A program made the translations under genes and the position numbers. Of a stretch of 64,000 bases of DNA, positions 48,794 through 61,202 are shown in pieces; within the stretch, counting starts at the first letter, position 1, and each line of letters opens with the position of its first letter. The stretch is from Datura wrightii (lineage: Eukaryota; Streptophyta; Magnoliopsida; Solanales; Solanaceae). The notes below the pieces were generated by a model. That model was not told the origin of the DNA. It did no database searches and saw only the letters and a program-made list of their open reading frames with translations. The DNA is taken from NCBI GenBank assembly GCA_035772735.1, contig JASDFA010000001.1:90793501-90857500 (forward strand). The letters are read 5' to 3'.

Positions 48794-51490
48794 AGGTCGT
48801 ATCCCAGGGAGTCTGCAAGCCGTGCTAAGTAGAGTCTTGTCTATGGATGTGTTGTGCACCACATACTATAGGCAGGAGGCTGCGAGGCATGATATGATGG
48901 TCACCTTTCCTTCTCAGTCAGTCGTGCTTTAGAGCGGTACAGTATAGGGTTGAGTCCCTGAAAACTTACCGTATTCTTTGATTACAGATACAAAGGCAGA
49001 TCAGCATTTCCCTATCACAGGCAGAAGATCAGAGATAGCAACAGAAAAGAACCTCAGTCAGTTACATGATAACTACAGCAGCAGGAAGAGGTATCAGAGA
49101 CCTCCCAGCGTGATACCTTTATTGGCATTATTCCTAGTATACGTTGATAACGTCAGAATAGGAAGTCAGTAGTATAATGTACATATGAGTTGATTTACTT
49201 ATTAGTTATATAAGATCTGATTATGATTACAGATAAGGTCAGACCACCAGGTAGGTACAAGAAAGAGAGGAAAAAATGCAGGAATCCCGAGTACATCCTT
49301 TTGGATATGGTACAGTTGAACGCTTTTATTTGTTGCAATAAGAAAAGGGCTATCCCTACCTCCTGATTTTGATGCCAGTATAGTAAAGGGGCATAAGACT
49401 TGAGATGGGGTTGCCAGATCAAGCAGTAAGTAAAGATGGGCTGAGTGATCCTAGTAAGTATTAGAAAATATAAAAAGCCTTTATGATTACGTAAGTTGTG
49501 CAGACCCTTATGGTAACAAGCCAGTAAAGAAAGTAAGACTGTTAGCTTACCCGAAGTAGGGGTAACAGACTTGTTAGTGATGAATGCCTAATAATAGTCA
49601 AGTTTGAGCCAGAAAAAGGCCAAGCCCGCCATATATGCTAACAGATAGCAAGACATACCTGTAAGATTATAGTTATGATCTAGTTGTGACATCGAGAGAT
49701 ATAGAGGTTATGTGAATCAGATGGGCTTGAGTATACACCCAAAGAAGTATAGGCCGAGGCTTGATCAGTAATCTCATTAGCAACAAAAGGCAGGTACCTT
49801 GAATCCCCAGAGTTCAGTTTAAGTAAGATGAGAAGAAGAAGCAGGAATGTCAGATCTTGTGGGGAAATTAGAACTACCCCGGATTGATAAAGTATCGTAT
49901 TAAGGATTAAGCCTCGGGCTGACAGTAAGACTACGGTTCAGAATACCGCAGCATGTCCGCTATGGAAAAGTTAAGAAGTTACCGATACAGCAATTCTAAT
50001 CTAGTGTAGCCTAGAGATAAGGCCCAGCAGACAGTTATGGGCTCTCAATATATGCCTAGTAAGGCTACCGGATTCGAACGTCGATCCCCACATCTCAAGA
50101 GTGGCGGAATTTCAAACAGAAGACAATAACTAGAATGTTTATGTTGTTACTTTCATAATGGGGTGACAATGCAATGAAATGATGAGTCAGGGCTGGAGAT
50201 ATTATTAGGCCGTAGAAGAAATGTATCATGTACGATGTGAGACTCAGCAGAACATGTCAGAGGTTATGAATTACCGCAGGAATCAGTACATATTGTACGT
50301 CGCTAGCGATATATATGTATACAGATCATAGATATGTTGTGAGTGGTTTCCTATAAGGGCTACAATCACAGATGCTGATTAGTAATAGAAAGCCTATACA
50401 AATTGCATTGAGAAAAAAAAAAGAAGAAAGAAAAGAAGAAGAGAAAGGGCGGATTAAGTGTGAGTGTGAGTTACGTATGAAGTCATAGAAACTATCTCAG
50501 TTCTCAGTTATTAGATTAACAGACTTATGTGTTGTTGTCAGATCTAGGCTCTAGGAGCTTACCAGAGTTATTGGCCTAAGACAGATGGCCAGATGATAGG
50601 CGCGCAGTTAGACGGTCTACCGACCAACTGGCGCCCGCATTAGCAGGGAGGCATCCCTGAAGATCGGTAACAGTAGTGCATGTGCCAGAACCAGGATTAG
50701 AGACCGAGTAGGCAGATTTCAGAGATTAGCAATACCAGAATTGTTCTAGCATGTTAAGTGGTCATACGTCGTTTTCCCAGCCTTGTGGGCGACAGTCGGC
50801 CTTAGTCAACCTAGCAGTTGTTATGTAGAACCCCCCCCAGAAGTCAGCCGGCCGTCCCAGTCAGAATACCCGTGGGTACCCCAAGGAAGGGTCCACATCA
50901 GTAGTCAGTGGTACTTCAGCTGGGTTTCGTAAAATATTCAAATACAGAGCCCTAGCGGAAGGCCAGTAGTACAGAATAGCCTATAAGACCGAGAATTCCC
51001 CAGAACAGCAGTGTAGATCCAAGTGGATACACACAAGGCGTAAGGGATTGATAGTACCCTGCTAGAACAGTGTTTATTAAGACCAGGGGATCAGTAGACT
51101 CCCCGTGAAGATCCAGAGATTGATCGCCTGGAAGTAAGTTTGATTAAGCCCAGCCTTACAGTGGTTCAAGCAAATAACAAAGTAATTAGATGCCCACGAG
51201 TTTGCAGTTATGCATGAATTACAAGTACTCAAATAGAACAGTTAGAGCATTGCTAGACTACTGCCACATTCGGGTCATTCAACCCGACTATTCAGTCATT
51301 TAAGGTTATGCAGCCAGATCATTAGAGGTCATGGTCAATATCAGGACCCCCTGATCAGATACGGGCACATGGTGTGCAGATAGTCGTTCAAGGTTACCTT
51401 AGCAACAAGCAGCTTTAGCATGCGGCCAGAAGGCCAGATAAGCTCTAGTTATACCGGTAGACTACTTGTCGGATTCTCCGGTATAATAAA
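48794..51490. other. Tekay-B body, gag and protease region not recognisable
   Basis: The leader (about 48830-48960) resembles those of related Tekay elements. Beyond it I see no capsid, zinc-knuckle or protease motif in any frame. Many stops and rearrangement are likely. This is where gag and protease would lie. Confidence 0.5.
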
Positions 51491-52460
51491 CCAGTATGAC
51501 CGTCAGTTATATGTCAAATTTTGTAAATGTGAATTTTGGTTGAATTTAGTAGCCTTTTTGGTCACATTGTGTCGGAGGCTGGTGTACAGATAGATACACA
51601 GAAAATTGAAGTAGTGAAAACATAGCCTAGACCTACCACTCCGATTGAAGTACGCAGTCCCTGCGGTTAGCCGGCTACTGCAGAGGGTCTGTGGAAGGAT
51701 TTTCCACCTTAGCAGCACCTCTGGCTAAGTTGACACAGAAGGCAGCAAAAGTTCCAGTAGACTGAGGCGTGTGAGCAGAACTTCCAAGAGTTAACAGCCA
51801 GGTTAACCTCAGCCCCAGTGTTAGTATCGCCAGAAGGTACAGAGGGTTGGTGCAGCATGGTAAAGTAACAGTTTATGCTTTCAGGCAATTGAAGAAACGT
51901 GAAAAGAATTGTCTTACCCATGACCTGGAGGTAGTTGCAGTAGTTTATACTTGAAAAATCAAGAATTTTGTGTCACCCGGGGAGGGCTAATACGGTAGTA
52001 GATGCCCTTAGCCATAGATCTATGGGGAGTTGGCATACTTGCCGCCTGAACAGTGGGAATAGACCCGAGAATTTCGCTAGTTAGCTGGTTTAGCCGTTCA
52101 CATAGCAGAAATAAAAGATAACAGAACGATAATACAGAATATCGCAGCATTATCGTTAGTGGTGGAAGTAAAGGAACGGCAGTATAGAAACCCTAGCCGG
52201 GTTTAACTTGAACACAAGATTCAGTAAGGAGAGATGACATATTTTCAGATAACCGGGGATGAAATGTGGCAATATAAAGGCCGCATTGCGCTCCAGAGAT
52301 TTTGGGGCATCGTCAGCAGCTTATGAGCGAGGCGCATTACGCCCGCTATTCTCTTCATCCCGATATGACAAAGTGGTACCATGACATTAAAGAAAACTAT
52401 TGGTAGCCCAGTGTCCTAACTGCCAACAGTTGAAGGCAGAATATCAGAAACCAGGCAGGT
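51491..52460 (+). pseudogene. pol: Tekay-B RT, RNase H and integrase zinc-binding remnants
   Basis: Fragments in several frames, in the normal order: RT end (KFCKCEFWLN, then AFLGHIVSEAGVQIDTQKIE-like, 51505-51680), RNase H (MQHGKVTVYAFRQLKKRE and LTHDLEVVAVVY, about 51850-51960; HPGRANTVVDALSH, about 51970-52015) and the integrase zinc-binding part (SEAHYARYSLHPDMTKWYHD and CPNCQQLKAEYQKPG, about 52320-52455). The N-terminal half of RT including the active site is not recognisable. Stops and frameshifts are numerous. Confidence 0.7.
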
Positions 52461-52751
52461 TAATTTAGAACATAGCTGTGCCTCTTTGGAAATGAGAAGT
52501 GGTGAAGATGAATTTTGTAGCAAGATTACCCCGTACTAAACACAAACATGACTCTATATGAGTGATAAATGACAGCTTGACAAAAATCAGCTCATTTCTT
52601 GCCAGTAAGAACTACTTTCTCGGACAAAGATTATGCTGGGTTGCATAGCAGAAAGATAGTCAGATTACATGGAATACCAGTATCCATTATTTTAAACAGA
52701 GGAGCATAGCTTACAGCCAGATTCTGGCAGTCATTCCAAAAAAAAAAGGGT

Positions 52752-53468
52752 TTGGGAACGCAGAGTAATCTAAGCACAGCATTTCATTCTCAGACAGATG
52801 GGCAGGCCGAGCGCATAATTCAGGCGCTCGAAGACATGTTGCGAGCATATGTCCTAGATTTCGGTGGTAGCCGAAATGAGCATGTGCCGTTAATTAATTT
52901 ACTTATAGGAGAATCAGCATTAGTTGGCCCAGACATTGTTCGGCAGTCCGAGGAAAAGATAAAGCTTATCCGAGAACGTTTACTGACCGCTCAGAGCCGC
53001 CAGAAGTCATACGCAGATAGGCGGCGCAGAAATCTAGAATTTTCGGTAAACGACTGGGTATATCTGAAAGTGTCCCCGATGAAAGGGGTAATGAGGTTTG
53101 GCAAGAAAGGCAAGCTTAGCCCGAGATTCATTGAGCCATATCAGATTCGGCGAAGAATAGGCCGCGTGGCATACGAGTTAAACTTGCCTCCAGAGTTAGC
53201 GTTGGTTCACCCACTATTCCATGTTTCTATGCTAAGGAAGTTCGTAGGGGACCCTTCTTCAGTAATTCCAGTTCAGGATGTCCAGATCACAGAAGAGTTA
53301 GCATATGAAGAGGTTCCCGTAGCTATCTTAGACAGACAGATTCGCAGGCTGAGAACTAAAGATGTTGCATCTGTCAAGGTATTGTGGCGTAACAGAAATC
53401 GGGAGGAAATGACGTGGGAGGCTGAAGAAGATATGAAAACCAGATACCCTCACCTATTTCAGGCCTAA
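52752..53468 (+). pseudogene. pol: Tekay-B integrase C-terminal half with chromodomain-like tail
   Basis: 238 residues without a stop. The core region shows STAFHSQTDGQAERIIQALE. Then HVPLINLLIGESALVGPDIV marks an internal deletion of about 35 residues compared with the Tekay-A copy (which has HLPLIEFAYNNSYHS here). The C-terminal part has SPMKGVMRFGKKGKLSPRF and VHPLFHVSMLRKFVGDP. It ends in a chromodomain-like part with VLWRNRNREEMTWEAEEDM. The deletion lies at the end of the catalytic core, so this open frame is not a working integrase. Confidence 0.85.
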
Positions 53469-53702
53469 TCAGGCGACAGGTATGTCCGTATTATTATTTA
53501 TGTCGTACCTTATGGTTGTATGTTGTAAATGACAAAGAAAGAAGTGATATTTAGTTGTCCAGTGGATTTTAGAATAGTGTGTGCAGTGCCTGTGTTGGAC
53601 TTTTCTGCGTTTCAGGTTTTTGCGATAGTCCATATTACAGGGGAAACTCTGCCAAAAATTTTTTCAGAAAAGTAAAGTAAATAGTCCTCTAGATAACAGT
53701 GT

Positions 53703-53737
53703 ACATTCGAGGACGAATGTTCTTAAGGGGGGGAGAA
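53703..53737 (+). promoter_or_regulatory. polypurine tract with upstream stem-loop (Tekay-B)
   Basis: ACATTCG and CGAATGT pair perfectly around AGGA (53703-53720). The tract AAGGGGGGGAGA (53725-53736) ends just before the LTR start at 53738. Confidence 0.85.
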
Positions 53738-56446
53738 TGTTACACCCCGTAGAATTCCCGGCACGTAGGTGACCTATTCCCACGTTGGTTAAGCATATTT
53801 GAAGGTCATACGTGTTGGAGAAAGGCCAGGGAAAAGATCGGACGAGAAACCCGTCGAACCATCGCGGGAGGAGCCGAGGCAGAGCCCCTCCGCGATGGCA
53901 GCGTGTCACGGAGGTGAGGCCTCCGCGATGGCTCCGTGACACGTTGCCCAAGTTCAGGCCCAAGTATATAAAGCCCCCACTTCGGTTTAAACTCATTCCA
54001 CACTTAAAAACTTTCCAGAAAACAGAGGCAAACGCTGAGAAAAGAAAGAGGAACGAAGGAATTAAATAATTTTCATCCGATTACGCTGCCAAACGCTGCC
54101 CAAACTCAAATTAATCCCAGATACCCGAGTATTTAGCAGCAGAGAGCATTTCTACGGAATTAGTTTCGCGAAATACGGTCGACGAATGGGCGAGCCACCG
54201 AACTAAAGTAAGTAGAATTGCTCTAAATTAATGTCTATGTGTTCCTAGCTGAGAAGTGAATACTTCTCTCCTCTGGGCCGCTGAAAAATAGCGAGTTTTC
54301 GACCGTCTTTCGATAAGCCTAAGTTTAGGCTATAAACTATATCGAAAGTAACGTTGCTCTTTACAATAAAGTTGTATTTAGTATTGATTGACGTATTTAT
54401 GAATGCAGTTGGGAGAAAATAGTTGATGTACCGACCGAGCCTCGTCCGACGGAAGAATAGTCGAAGATAAGGTAAGTAAAGTTAGTTTCCTTCGGCAAGT
54501 TAAGTAATATCAGTGTAGTGTAACAAATTACGGACCAGTAGAATGTTCAGAAGTCAAATGTTGCGTTATTATGAATGTTGGTACGATGTGAGAAACATTG
54601 GGTTGTAATGTGTATGAAACCTATCAGTATGATATAGATTCTAACGCAAGTGTTAGAGATTGCCCAGTATATTCAGTGTGTGATGTAATATGCCATGTTA
54701 AGATATTGTTGTGTTCAGCTGAAACCCCGCGGAGTAGTACAGTATCCGTAAAGCACTTCAGAAATAGAATAGCAGACTAAAATGAAGTTCAGAAAGCATG
54801 TCAGGATTAGTAAATCATGTTACTATAGAAAGTCAGTATACAGCGTAGTTTAGCAGAAAGATTATATTCGTACATACATATATAGTACATCCAGCCTCAG
54901 CATGTATTAAGTATGTACTTATTTCTATCACTAGTCCAGCATATAGTGTATATAGAAACTTAGTAAACAGCAGAGTTTTCAGTAGAAACATTATCTTATA
55001 TAGCATTTGCCCAGTACAGCCCGGCAGAAGACTATATTCATATTTATATATCTTTACCTGCCTCAGTACGTATTAAATACGTACAGATTACTATCATTAG
55101 CCCAGCATGTAATATATATGATACTTTACCCCTAGTAGCCTCAGCATGTGAGATACACAGATAGTATTACCAGTTGAGACCGTTGTATTGTTTGGGGTTG
55201 GATTACCTAGCATCCATGACCGCCCAGGGTTAATAGCTGTATCGACTCATCCGCCAGAGGACGAGGATACGTCACTCTACGGAGTAGCATGCCGTCCCGC
55301 CAGGGGACGAAGATGGGATGCCAGTTTTTCCCCATATTTGTGCCTTGATCGGCCTTACACACCCCAGTCGAGCGGATATGCCCGGGTGCAGATTTAGGAG
55401 TCCTCCGGACTCAGATGCAGTTATAGTCAGGGGCTCAGCGAGCCCAAGTGCATACCCAGGGGACCGGCAGGATGCTTACAGCCAGTATAGGAGATGGGTT
55501 GACCGGGGTAGGGGTATAGATTCTGCATTGATTATACCTCCCGGCTTATGGGGGCCGGGTAAGGTTGTGTATGCCATGTTATGTTATGTATGTTATGCTA
55601 TATTACAGTAGATACGAGCAGATTAGTAGTAGAATGATACGTCTCCAGGTATGATTCCTATTCCCTTCAGCATGATTAAGGACAGGTACGATCTACATCA
55701 TCAGATAGTTAATCTAGTTCTTCTTATTCCAGTTTCGTCAGTTATGTTATTGATTTCAGATATCTCTTTCAGTTGTTGCTTTACATACTCAATACCAGCG
55801 GTACTGACGCCCAGTGGGGCGCTGCATTACTTGCCTGCAGGTACCCCCATAGACGAGCAGGCGATACCACGTGATCCCCATCAGCGGTTGAGTATTCAGC
55901 TCCTGTCATCCGGAGACTGAATTTCTAGAGGTGTAGTCCAGTTCTTTTTATTGTACAGTACGGGTAGATCGGGGCCCTGTCCCGATCATTTCTATTATCT
56001 TTCCTAGAGGCTTGCAGTCTGTATATTTCCCTGTGGTCAGTTGAGCCGGTCGTGTGAGGTCGTGCAGTGTTAGCTGGTAGTACTCTTGCTTCTTTTATGT
56101 TGGCCGTGTGGGGCCATAAGTTTGACAGTAGTGGTGACCTTGCCGGTCATGTAGCTTTTTAATACTTTATGGTTGAGTTGCAGATAACTAGACAGCATGG
56201 TGGCCTTGTCGGCCCGCATAGGTTCCCCTGAATTACTATGTTTCTGGTCAGCTGTTAGTACAGGTACAGAAGGCTATAGGCCAGTGGGCCGGGGGCTGTA
56301 TTTACAGCCGTTATATAGCCCTTTGTTTCCAGAAATGTGAGTTAGAGCCAGCCAGGCGCCAGATGCGCCCAGGCTTAGCAGTCTAGCAGGTCAGGTCCTA
56401 GTAGGGCACCAGGTGCCAGTCATACCCCCCAGGGCGGGGTGTGACA
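53738..56446 (+). mobile_element. Tekay-B 3' LTR
   Basis: Near-identical partner of 46071-48777. Palindromes at 53859-53943 and TATA at 53965-53972. Ends GTGTGACA followed by the TTAAG duplication. Confidence 0.9.
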
Positions 56447-56451
56447 TTAAG

Positions 56452-57088
56452 CATTTTAAATATTATCTCTAACATAGCCACCACGACCTAAAAGATTAAT
56501 AGACAATCATAATATTCTATTACAGGTATTACCCCATAATATAACCTTTTCCCATAGAATAAAGATAAATTATTCAGTCATTCACCTAACTAGTGTTACT
56601 GTAGGAATACAAAATAGCAAGTAATGTCACTTTCTGAACAACCCTTAAAAAAATGAAAAAAGTAAAATTATCAAGAAAAATACCAGACACTGCATATCAA
56701 AGAAAGTGAAAAAAGCTTGAAATGGTTGAAAGTTGTAAAAATGAGCTCTTATCAAATCACCATACAAATATCATTTGGTAAATAAGCTCCTAATTAAGAG
56801 GAGTAAATAAATATGACGTTTGATGGAAAAGAACCGAAAAATGATGGTTGATTTTTTTAAAAATGTGAACAATAATTTTTATCATTCTAAAAAGGTTAAC
56901 ACTGCAACTTTAAAATTTTGATTATCACAATCATTTTAGAGGTAGTAACTGTTTCATTATGTTAGTTATAACAGCGTTTCTAAATAAATATGTAACAAAG
57001 TTTATTTAAAATAAAAAAAATGCTCAAAAAAAATAGATAAATGAGAATGATGACTTTAGAAGCATGCCACATCAGCACATTCATATCT
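56452..57088. other. AT-rich Helitron interior, nothing else recognised
   Basis: No ORF of interest. By position this continues the sequence interrupted at 46070. Confidence 0.45.
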
Positions 57089-57117
57089 TTCCTTTATACA
57101 TACATACATACATACAT

Positions 57118-57150
<33 letters not shown>

Positions 57151-57152
57151 GA
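57089..57152. repeat. compound microsatellite at a Helitron-like 5' end
   Basis: (TACA)n, (CA)n and (TA)n runs in sequence. On the minus strand the right edge reads TCTATATATA and leads to a GCTGATGTGGCATGC segment (about 57062-57080), as at the neighbouring Helitron 5' end. Confidence 0.75.
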
Positions 57153-57172
57153 TTATAGAAATAGTTTTTGAT

Positions 57173-57600
57173 TGAAGGGCAAAATGGCCGTTCAATATTT
57201 GATAGGTAAATATGATTTAAAGGGTATATTAGTCTTTCTATGTTTGAAGGTTATTTTAGTGTTTTAATTTTTCACTTTTTGAATTCCCACTTATATAGTT
57301 TAATATTATTATTTATTTTATTTATTTATTATTATTAATTAATTATTATTTATATATTATTATTATTATTTATTTATTTATTGTCATTATTGTTATTTTT
57401 TATTATTTATTTATTTATTTTTTTTACTTTTTCATTTTTCAGTTATATAGTAATAAATATATAAATATAATATAATATGATGAAATATTAATATTTAATT
57501 ATGTACTTAATTATATTTTAATTTAGTGGAGGGGCAAAATGGTATAATAACTTTTCACTTTTTGACTTCTCACTTATATAATAAGATGATATATATTCTT
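57173..57600. repeat. two related segments between Helitron-like ends
   Basis: GGGCAAAATGG and TTTTCACTTTTTGA with CACTTATATA occur in the same order at about 57177-57300 and 57532-57580, so a segment has been duplicated. AT-rich, no ORF. Confidence 0.5.
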
Positions 57601-57730
57601 ATTAGATTAAGTCATTTAATTAGATAACATTAAATAACAACAACAATTAAATAAATGAGTTAATAAAATAATTTTAAAAATAAGAAAATAGTGGAAAAAA
57701 AACCACAAAAAGAAAAATGAAAATGGAGGC

Positions 57731-57786
57731 CTTAGAGGCATGCTACATCAGTATGCCTCTAAGCTTCCTTTATATATATATATAGA
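57731..57786 (-). mobile_element. Helitron-like 5' terminus
   Basis: On the minus strand TCTATATATATATAAAGG is followed by an 11-bp inverted repeat (CTTAGAGGCAT with ATGCCTCTAAG; 57731-57741 and 57753-57763). Plant Helitron starts with TCTATATA and a nearby GATGTGGCATGC-like segment are known from memory. Confidence 0.5.
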
Positions 57787-58247
57787 TAGATTGATTGGTT
57801 ATATAATTTTCATCTTATAATTATGCATTTATTATTTTTGTCATCGTTTTCTAAATACTAATTTGCTTAAATTTATTTACTTTTTATATATAGTTTCGTA
57901 AGTTTATTTATCATGAGAATAACTATTTACAAGTAAAGCTAAATTCATTTACTTCTCTAATTGCTAAGAAGTTATATGTTCAAAATATGATCAATGTAAT
58001 AGTTCGTATTTTATTTTCAAAATTTTATTTTATTAAATTTTCTACGAATATAAAGATTGTGAAAAATCACATACATCATTATAATATTTTTATGAAAATT
58101 ATTAATATTTTTTTAAAAGAGATAACTTGCTTCAAAAGAAATTATTTTTCTACATTTATTTAGATAGATAGAATAGCAATATTAAATATTAATTGATAAC
58201 TTAAAAAAATAAAGTAAGTAATCTATTAAAATTAATTATATTTTATT
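57787..58247. other. AT-rich sequence, nothing recognised
   Basis: No ORF or element boundary identified before the copia LTR. Confidence 0.4.
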
Positions 58248-58481
58248 TGTTATAAATGTATTTGTATTATAGTGAATGTCTATAAAGGTATTTGTATTGT
58301 AGTGGATACATGTGTTTATATTATAGTGAAAGTCCATTTTTTGAAGAAAAGTTAGGAGAAATTATCCCTACAAATAGAGGTGTTCTCCTTCATTGTATTT
58401 CATCTCATCAAGAGAATAAGAACTTCTCTCCTTCTCTCTTTCTCTATAATATTCTTGTTCTTTCTTTATTATTTCATAACA
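58248..58481 (+). mobile_element. short copia LTR
   Basis: The end is firm: ATAACA is followed by CGTTATCAGCACGAG, the primer-binding region typical of a plant copia group. The start at TGTTATAAATG (58248) is a guess. CTACAAATAGAGG near 58367 may be the TATA region. The gag that follows supports the call. Confidence 0.6.
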
Positions 58482-58575
58482 CGTTATCAGCACGAGACTC
58501 TACCGTCTAAAAATTTGAAGGCTAAGGTATTATATTTTTTTTACCTCCTCTCTTTCTTTTAATACGGCTAATCTT

Positions 58576-58838
58576 ATGAAACTTGAGTTCGTTGCCCTTC
58601 AAAGTTCGGGCAAGAACTACCTTTCATGGGTGTTAGATACTGAAATCCATTTGAATGCAATGAGTCTTGGAGATACCATTAAAAGTGAAAATAAAGCATC
58701 AAACTAAAATTGTGCTAAGGCTATGATATTCTTGCGTCATCATATTGACGAAATTCTGAAAATTGAATATCTCATGATTAAGGATCCACTTATTTTGTGG
58801 AATAGCCTGAAAGAAAGATATGACCACCTGAAGATGGT
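58576..58838 (+). pseudogene. gag: copia gag N-terminus, truncated by an insertion
   Basis: Starts MKLEFVALQSSGKNYLSW, typical of a copia gag group. An in-frame TAA (58705-58707) replaces a likely CAA. The frame then continues CAKAMIFLRHHIDEILK and DPLILWNSLKERYDH. It stops at 58838, where the minus-strand Athila-like LTR begins. The rest of the gene should resume beyond the window, after that element. Confidence 0.8.
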
Positions 58839-59345
58839 TGTTCGGTGCTTTGGTTGGGGTTAAAGCAACGTGTCACGGAGGCAGTGCTCCGCGATGCACT
58901 CCGTGACACGGCGTGGACGCGGACCCTCACTGGAAATTTGGGGTCCGGGTATATAGAATCAACGTGGCACGGCATGCAACGCGGTGGCTTGCCTCTGTGC
59001 CACGGAGCTGTCGCGAGGCTCCACTGGAATTTGACTAATTTTTCACCCTCCAGGCAGAATGCCTCCGCGATGGCAGCGTGACACGGCTCCATCGCGGAGC
59101 CCCTTTATATTGTGCAGTCCAATGCCTTTTCCGTGCTCGATTCCAAGTCCAACTCCGATATTGTTCCAACATGCATTTTAGCTCCTCAAAATCACATTTA
59201 CCTACAAAACAATGCTAATCATGTTGGTTAGTATAAATTCACATTTTATTACCAATTACATGAAAATGTATACACATTGCACGATAAACAAGGCGAAAAT
59301 GATACGTTTGAGTATCCCTTGGGCATATAAATCTGCCCAAGATCA
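58839..59345 (-). mobile_element. Athila-2 3' LTR
   Basis: On the minus strand TGATCTTGGGCAG to CCGAACA, with a PPT immediately upstream. TATAAA on the minus strand (59104-59109) precedes a GC-rich palindromic region. The LTR boundaries rest on TG...CA, the adjacent PPT and the interrupted copia gag; the second LTR is not in view. Confidence 0.7.
58869..59099. repeat. palindromes in the Athila-2 LTR
   Basis: CGTGTCACGGAG (58869-58880) and CTCCGTGACACG (58899-58910) form a 42-base unit with an 18-base centre containing CTCCGCGATG, as in Tekay-B. A second pair is CTCCGCGATGG (59063-59073) with CCATCGCGGAG in reverse order (59089-59099). Between them CACGGAGCTGTCGCGAGG and CACTGGAATTT also recur in the spacer at about 63430-63455. 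Confidence 0.8.
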
Positions 59346-59383
59346 CTTACCCCACACTTAAATCCTTGTTCGTCCTCGAACAA
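59346..59383 (-). promoter_or_regulatory. polypurine tract with upstream stem-loop (Athila-2)
   Basis: On the minus strand TTGTTCG and CGAACAA pair perfectly around AGGA (59366-59383), followed by TTTAAGTGTGGGG and the LTR. Confidence 0.8.
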
Positions 59384-61202
59384 CAAACACACAATTCATC
59401 CAAATTACATCCCAACCTTCGCCACTATGGTGCGACAATTTACGCTACGGTCATACCGATCATTCAATATTGCAAATCATCAAGAAAACATGCATGGTCT
59501 TAACAATGCAATGACCTTTAATACATCAAGATTTCCTAGACTTTAAGAATCAACTCTCGATATCGGCAAACTCATGCAAATCAGCTAATCAAGATATCCG
59601 ACACGAAAATCAATCTTTCATCAAGCATGTGCCCTCACAACTCAAGAGAATCTTCCCCTTTATGCTCATGTGACACACAAAAATTCAAATAGGGGCATGT
59701 AGAAATTAATTTCGCTCTCTCTCCCAAAAGAATTCACATGCATCATGTCATGACCCATAAGCTTGCCCTTAGTGTATTACTCCACTAATATAAAGAAATG
59801 CAATGTAAGATCACGTAGGACTTTAATGGGTTGTAATGGAAGCTATGGAACTAGTATATATTGGATTAGCCAATAATAGCCACTAGCATCCTTAAGCGCC
59901 TTTTCAACACATTCCCATCAACTCATGGACATTGTTTCTCTCTTTTCTTTTTTTTTTTCATCATCCCATTCATGATGATTTACTTTCGTATGGCCCATTT
60001 CATCAAGCACACTTGAACCAAAACAAAGGTTTTTCATGCACCTTCATTATCATTTAGTTATAGCAAGTGCACCTTCAACCTTTTCTTTTCTTTCCTCACT
60101 CTGCTTTTCTTTTTCTTTTCACCATTCTCACTCTTTGACACTTTGGGAAAATTATTTTCTCTTCTTAAGCGCTTAAGAGTTTTGTATAGACTTTACGGCT
60201 AATGAAAAGAAAGAATTAAGCTCAGTTTATACATTTTTGGACAAAAAAAAAAGAAATAATAGGCTAAAGGCTCAACGGGCTGACTAGGGTATACAATCAC
60301 GTAAAAAGGGGAGTATGACAAGAAAAAAAAATAGAAACTCTCGGTTAAACAAAGAAATGCCTACATCCTTTCCAACTATACACCTCCTTCATTTCGTTTT
60401 GTACACACACCAGGCAAGTTCTAGACACTTCACAATAGCATGGAATAACAATACCTCACTTCGCACTTTATGCACATGCTCGATTCAAGATGCATTCACA
60501 GACTCTTTAATTAGCTAATTACATGAATTCAAAAATTAAGCCTCAATCACACCGAATCGAACTCTACAGCCTAGGTATCTCAACATATTTACAAAATTGC
60601 ATGCTTTCATACGAATCACTTTTGCATTTTGAATATCAGGTACAACACGCAACCAACATTTCACAACCATAGAGTAACTACAGGTTCCGTGATGCAATCC
60701 ACCAAAAAAACTGAAAATAAATTAAAATCACTACTCCTAATGACTACATTTCCCTTAAGACGGTCGTCATCCATCCATCATAGGGAACGGTCACTAACTA
60801 TGACGTCGGTTCAATGGGATTATTCTCAGTAAAAGAATCGAAAACAAACTCCGAGAAACCCAAAAAAATAAAAATTGAAAAATTTTGCAACACATCGATC
60901 ATTTCGATGGAAAAATTATTTACAAAATATTTTAAACATGCACAAAATATTTTTGCAGAATTTTTAAAAAAAATATCGATCATTTCGATAGAAAAAAGAA
61001 AAAATATTTACAAAAATTTTTACAGACTTAGTTGGCAACATCAACATTCCACAACACACATCAATACCACAAATAATTACAAATACAGAACAATTTGCAA
61101 TTCACAAACACAGGGAAACATACATACAAAAATACAGAGGAAGACATACAAGCAAACCAGCCAAGCCCAGCACCTAACTACTCCCCACCCCACACTTAAA
61201 CC
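59384..61202. other. Athila-2 3' non-coding region
   Basis: No ORF that looks real; the plus-strand frame at 60814-61233 is AT-rich chance sequence. Parts match the Athila-1 3' region (29673-31520). A direct repeat of about 82 bases around ATCGATCATTTCGAT lies at 60893-60915 and 60975-60997. Confidence 0.6.

Larger units (their letters stand above)
46071..56446 (+). mobile_element. young Tekay/Del-type chromovirus with decayed body (Tekay-B)
   Basis: Complete element of 10,376 bases: LTRs 46071-48777 and 53738-56446, perfect TTAAG duplications (46066-46070 and 56447-56451), a Met-tRNA primer-binding site and a polypurine tract. By my reading the LTRs differ at about 50 positions plus one 2-base indel, near 98.2% identity, mostly transitions. 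At commonly used plant rates this is about one million years. In contrast the body has no intact gag or RT; only the integrase end has a long open frame. Confidence 0.9.
44936..57786 (-). mobile_element. non-autonomous Helitron, split by Tekay-B
   Basis: The 3' end is on the minus strand at 44936-44962: hairpin CGCGC-GAA-GCGCG, ten bases, then CTAG followed by T. The 5' end is probably at 57786, where the minus strand reads TCTATATATATATAAAGG, typical of plant Helitron starts, preceded by A. A second similar 5' end lies at 57152, so two related copies or a tandem 5' end are present. Excluding Tekay-B the element is about 1.8-2.5 kb and shows no helicase. The terminal pairing is inferred. Confidence 0.55.

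Noticed and set aside
58869..58910. Strong hairpin as a transcription terminator
   Set aside because: There is no T-run and this is eukaryotic DNA; the fixed-geometry repeat in five places fits a shared LTR motif better.
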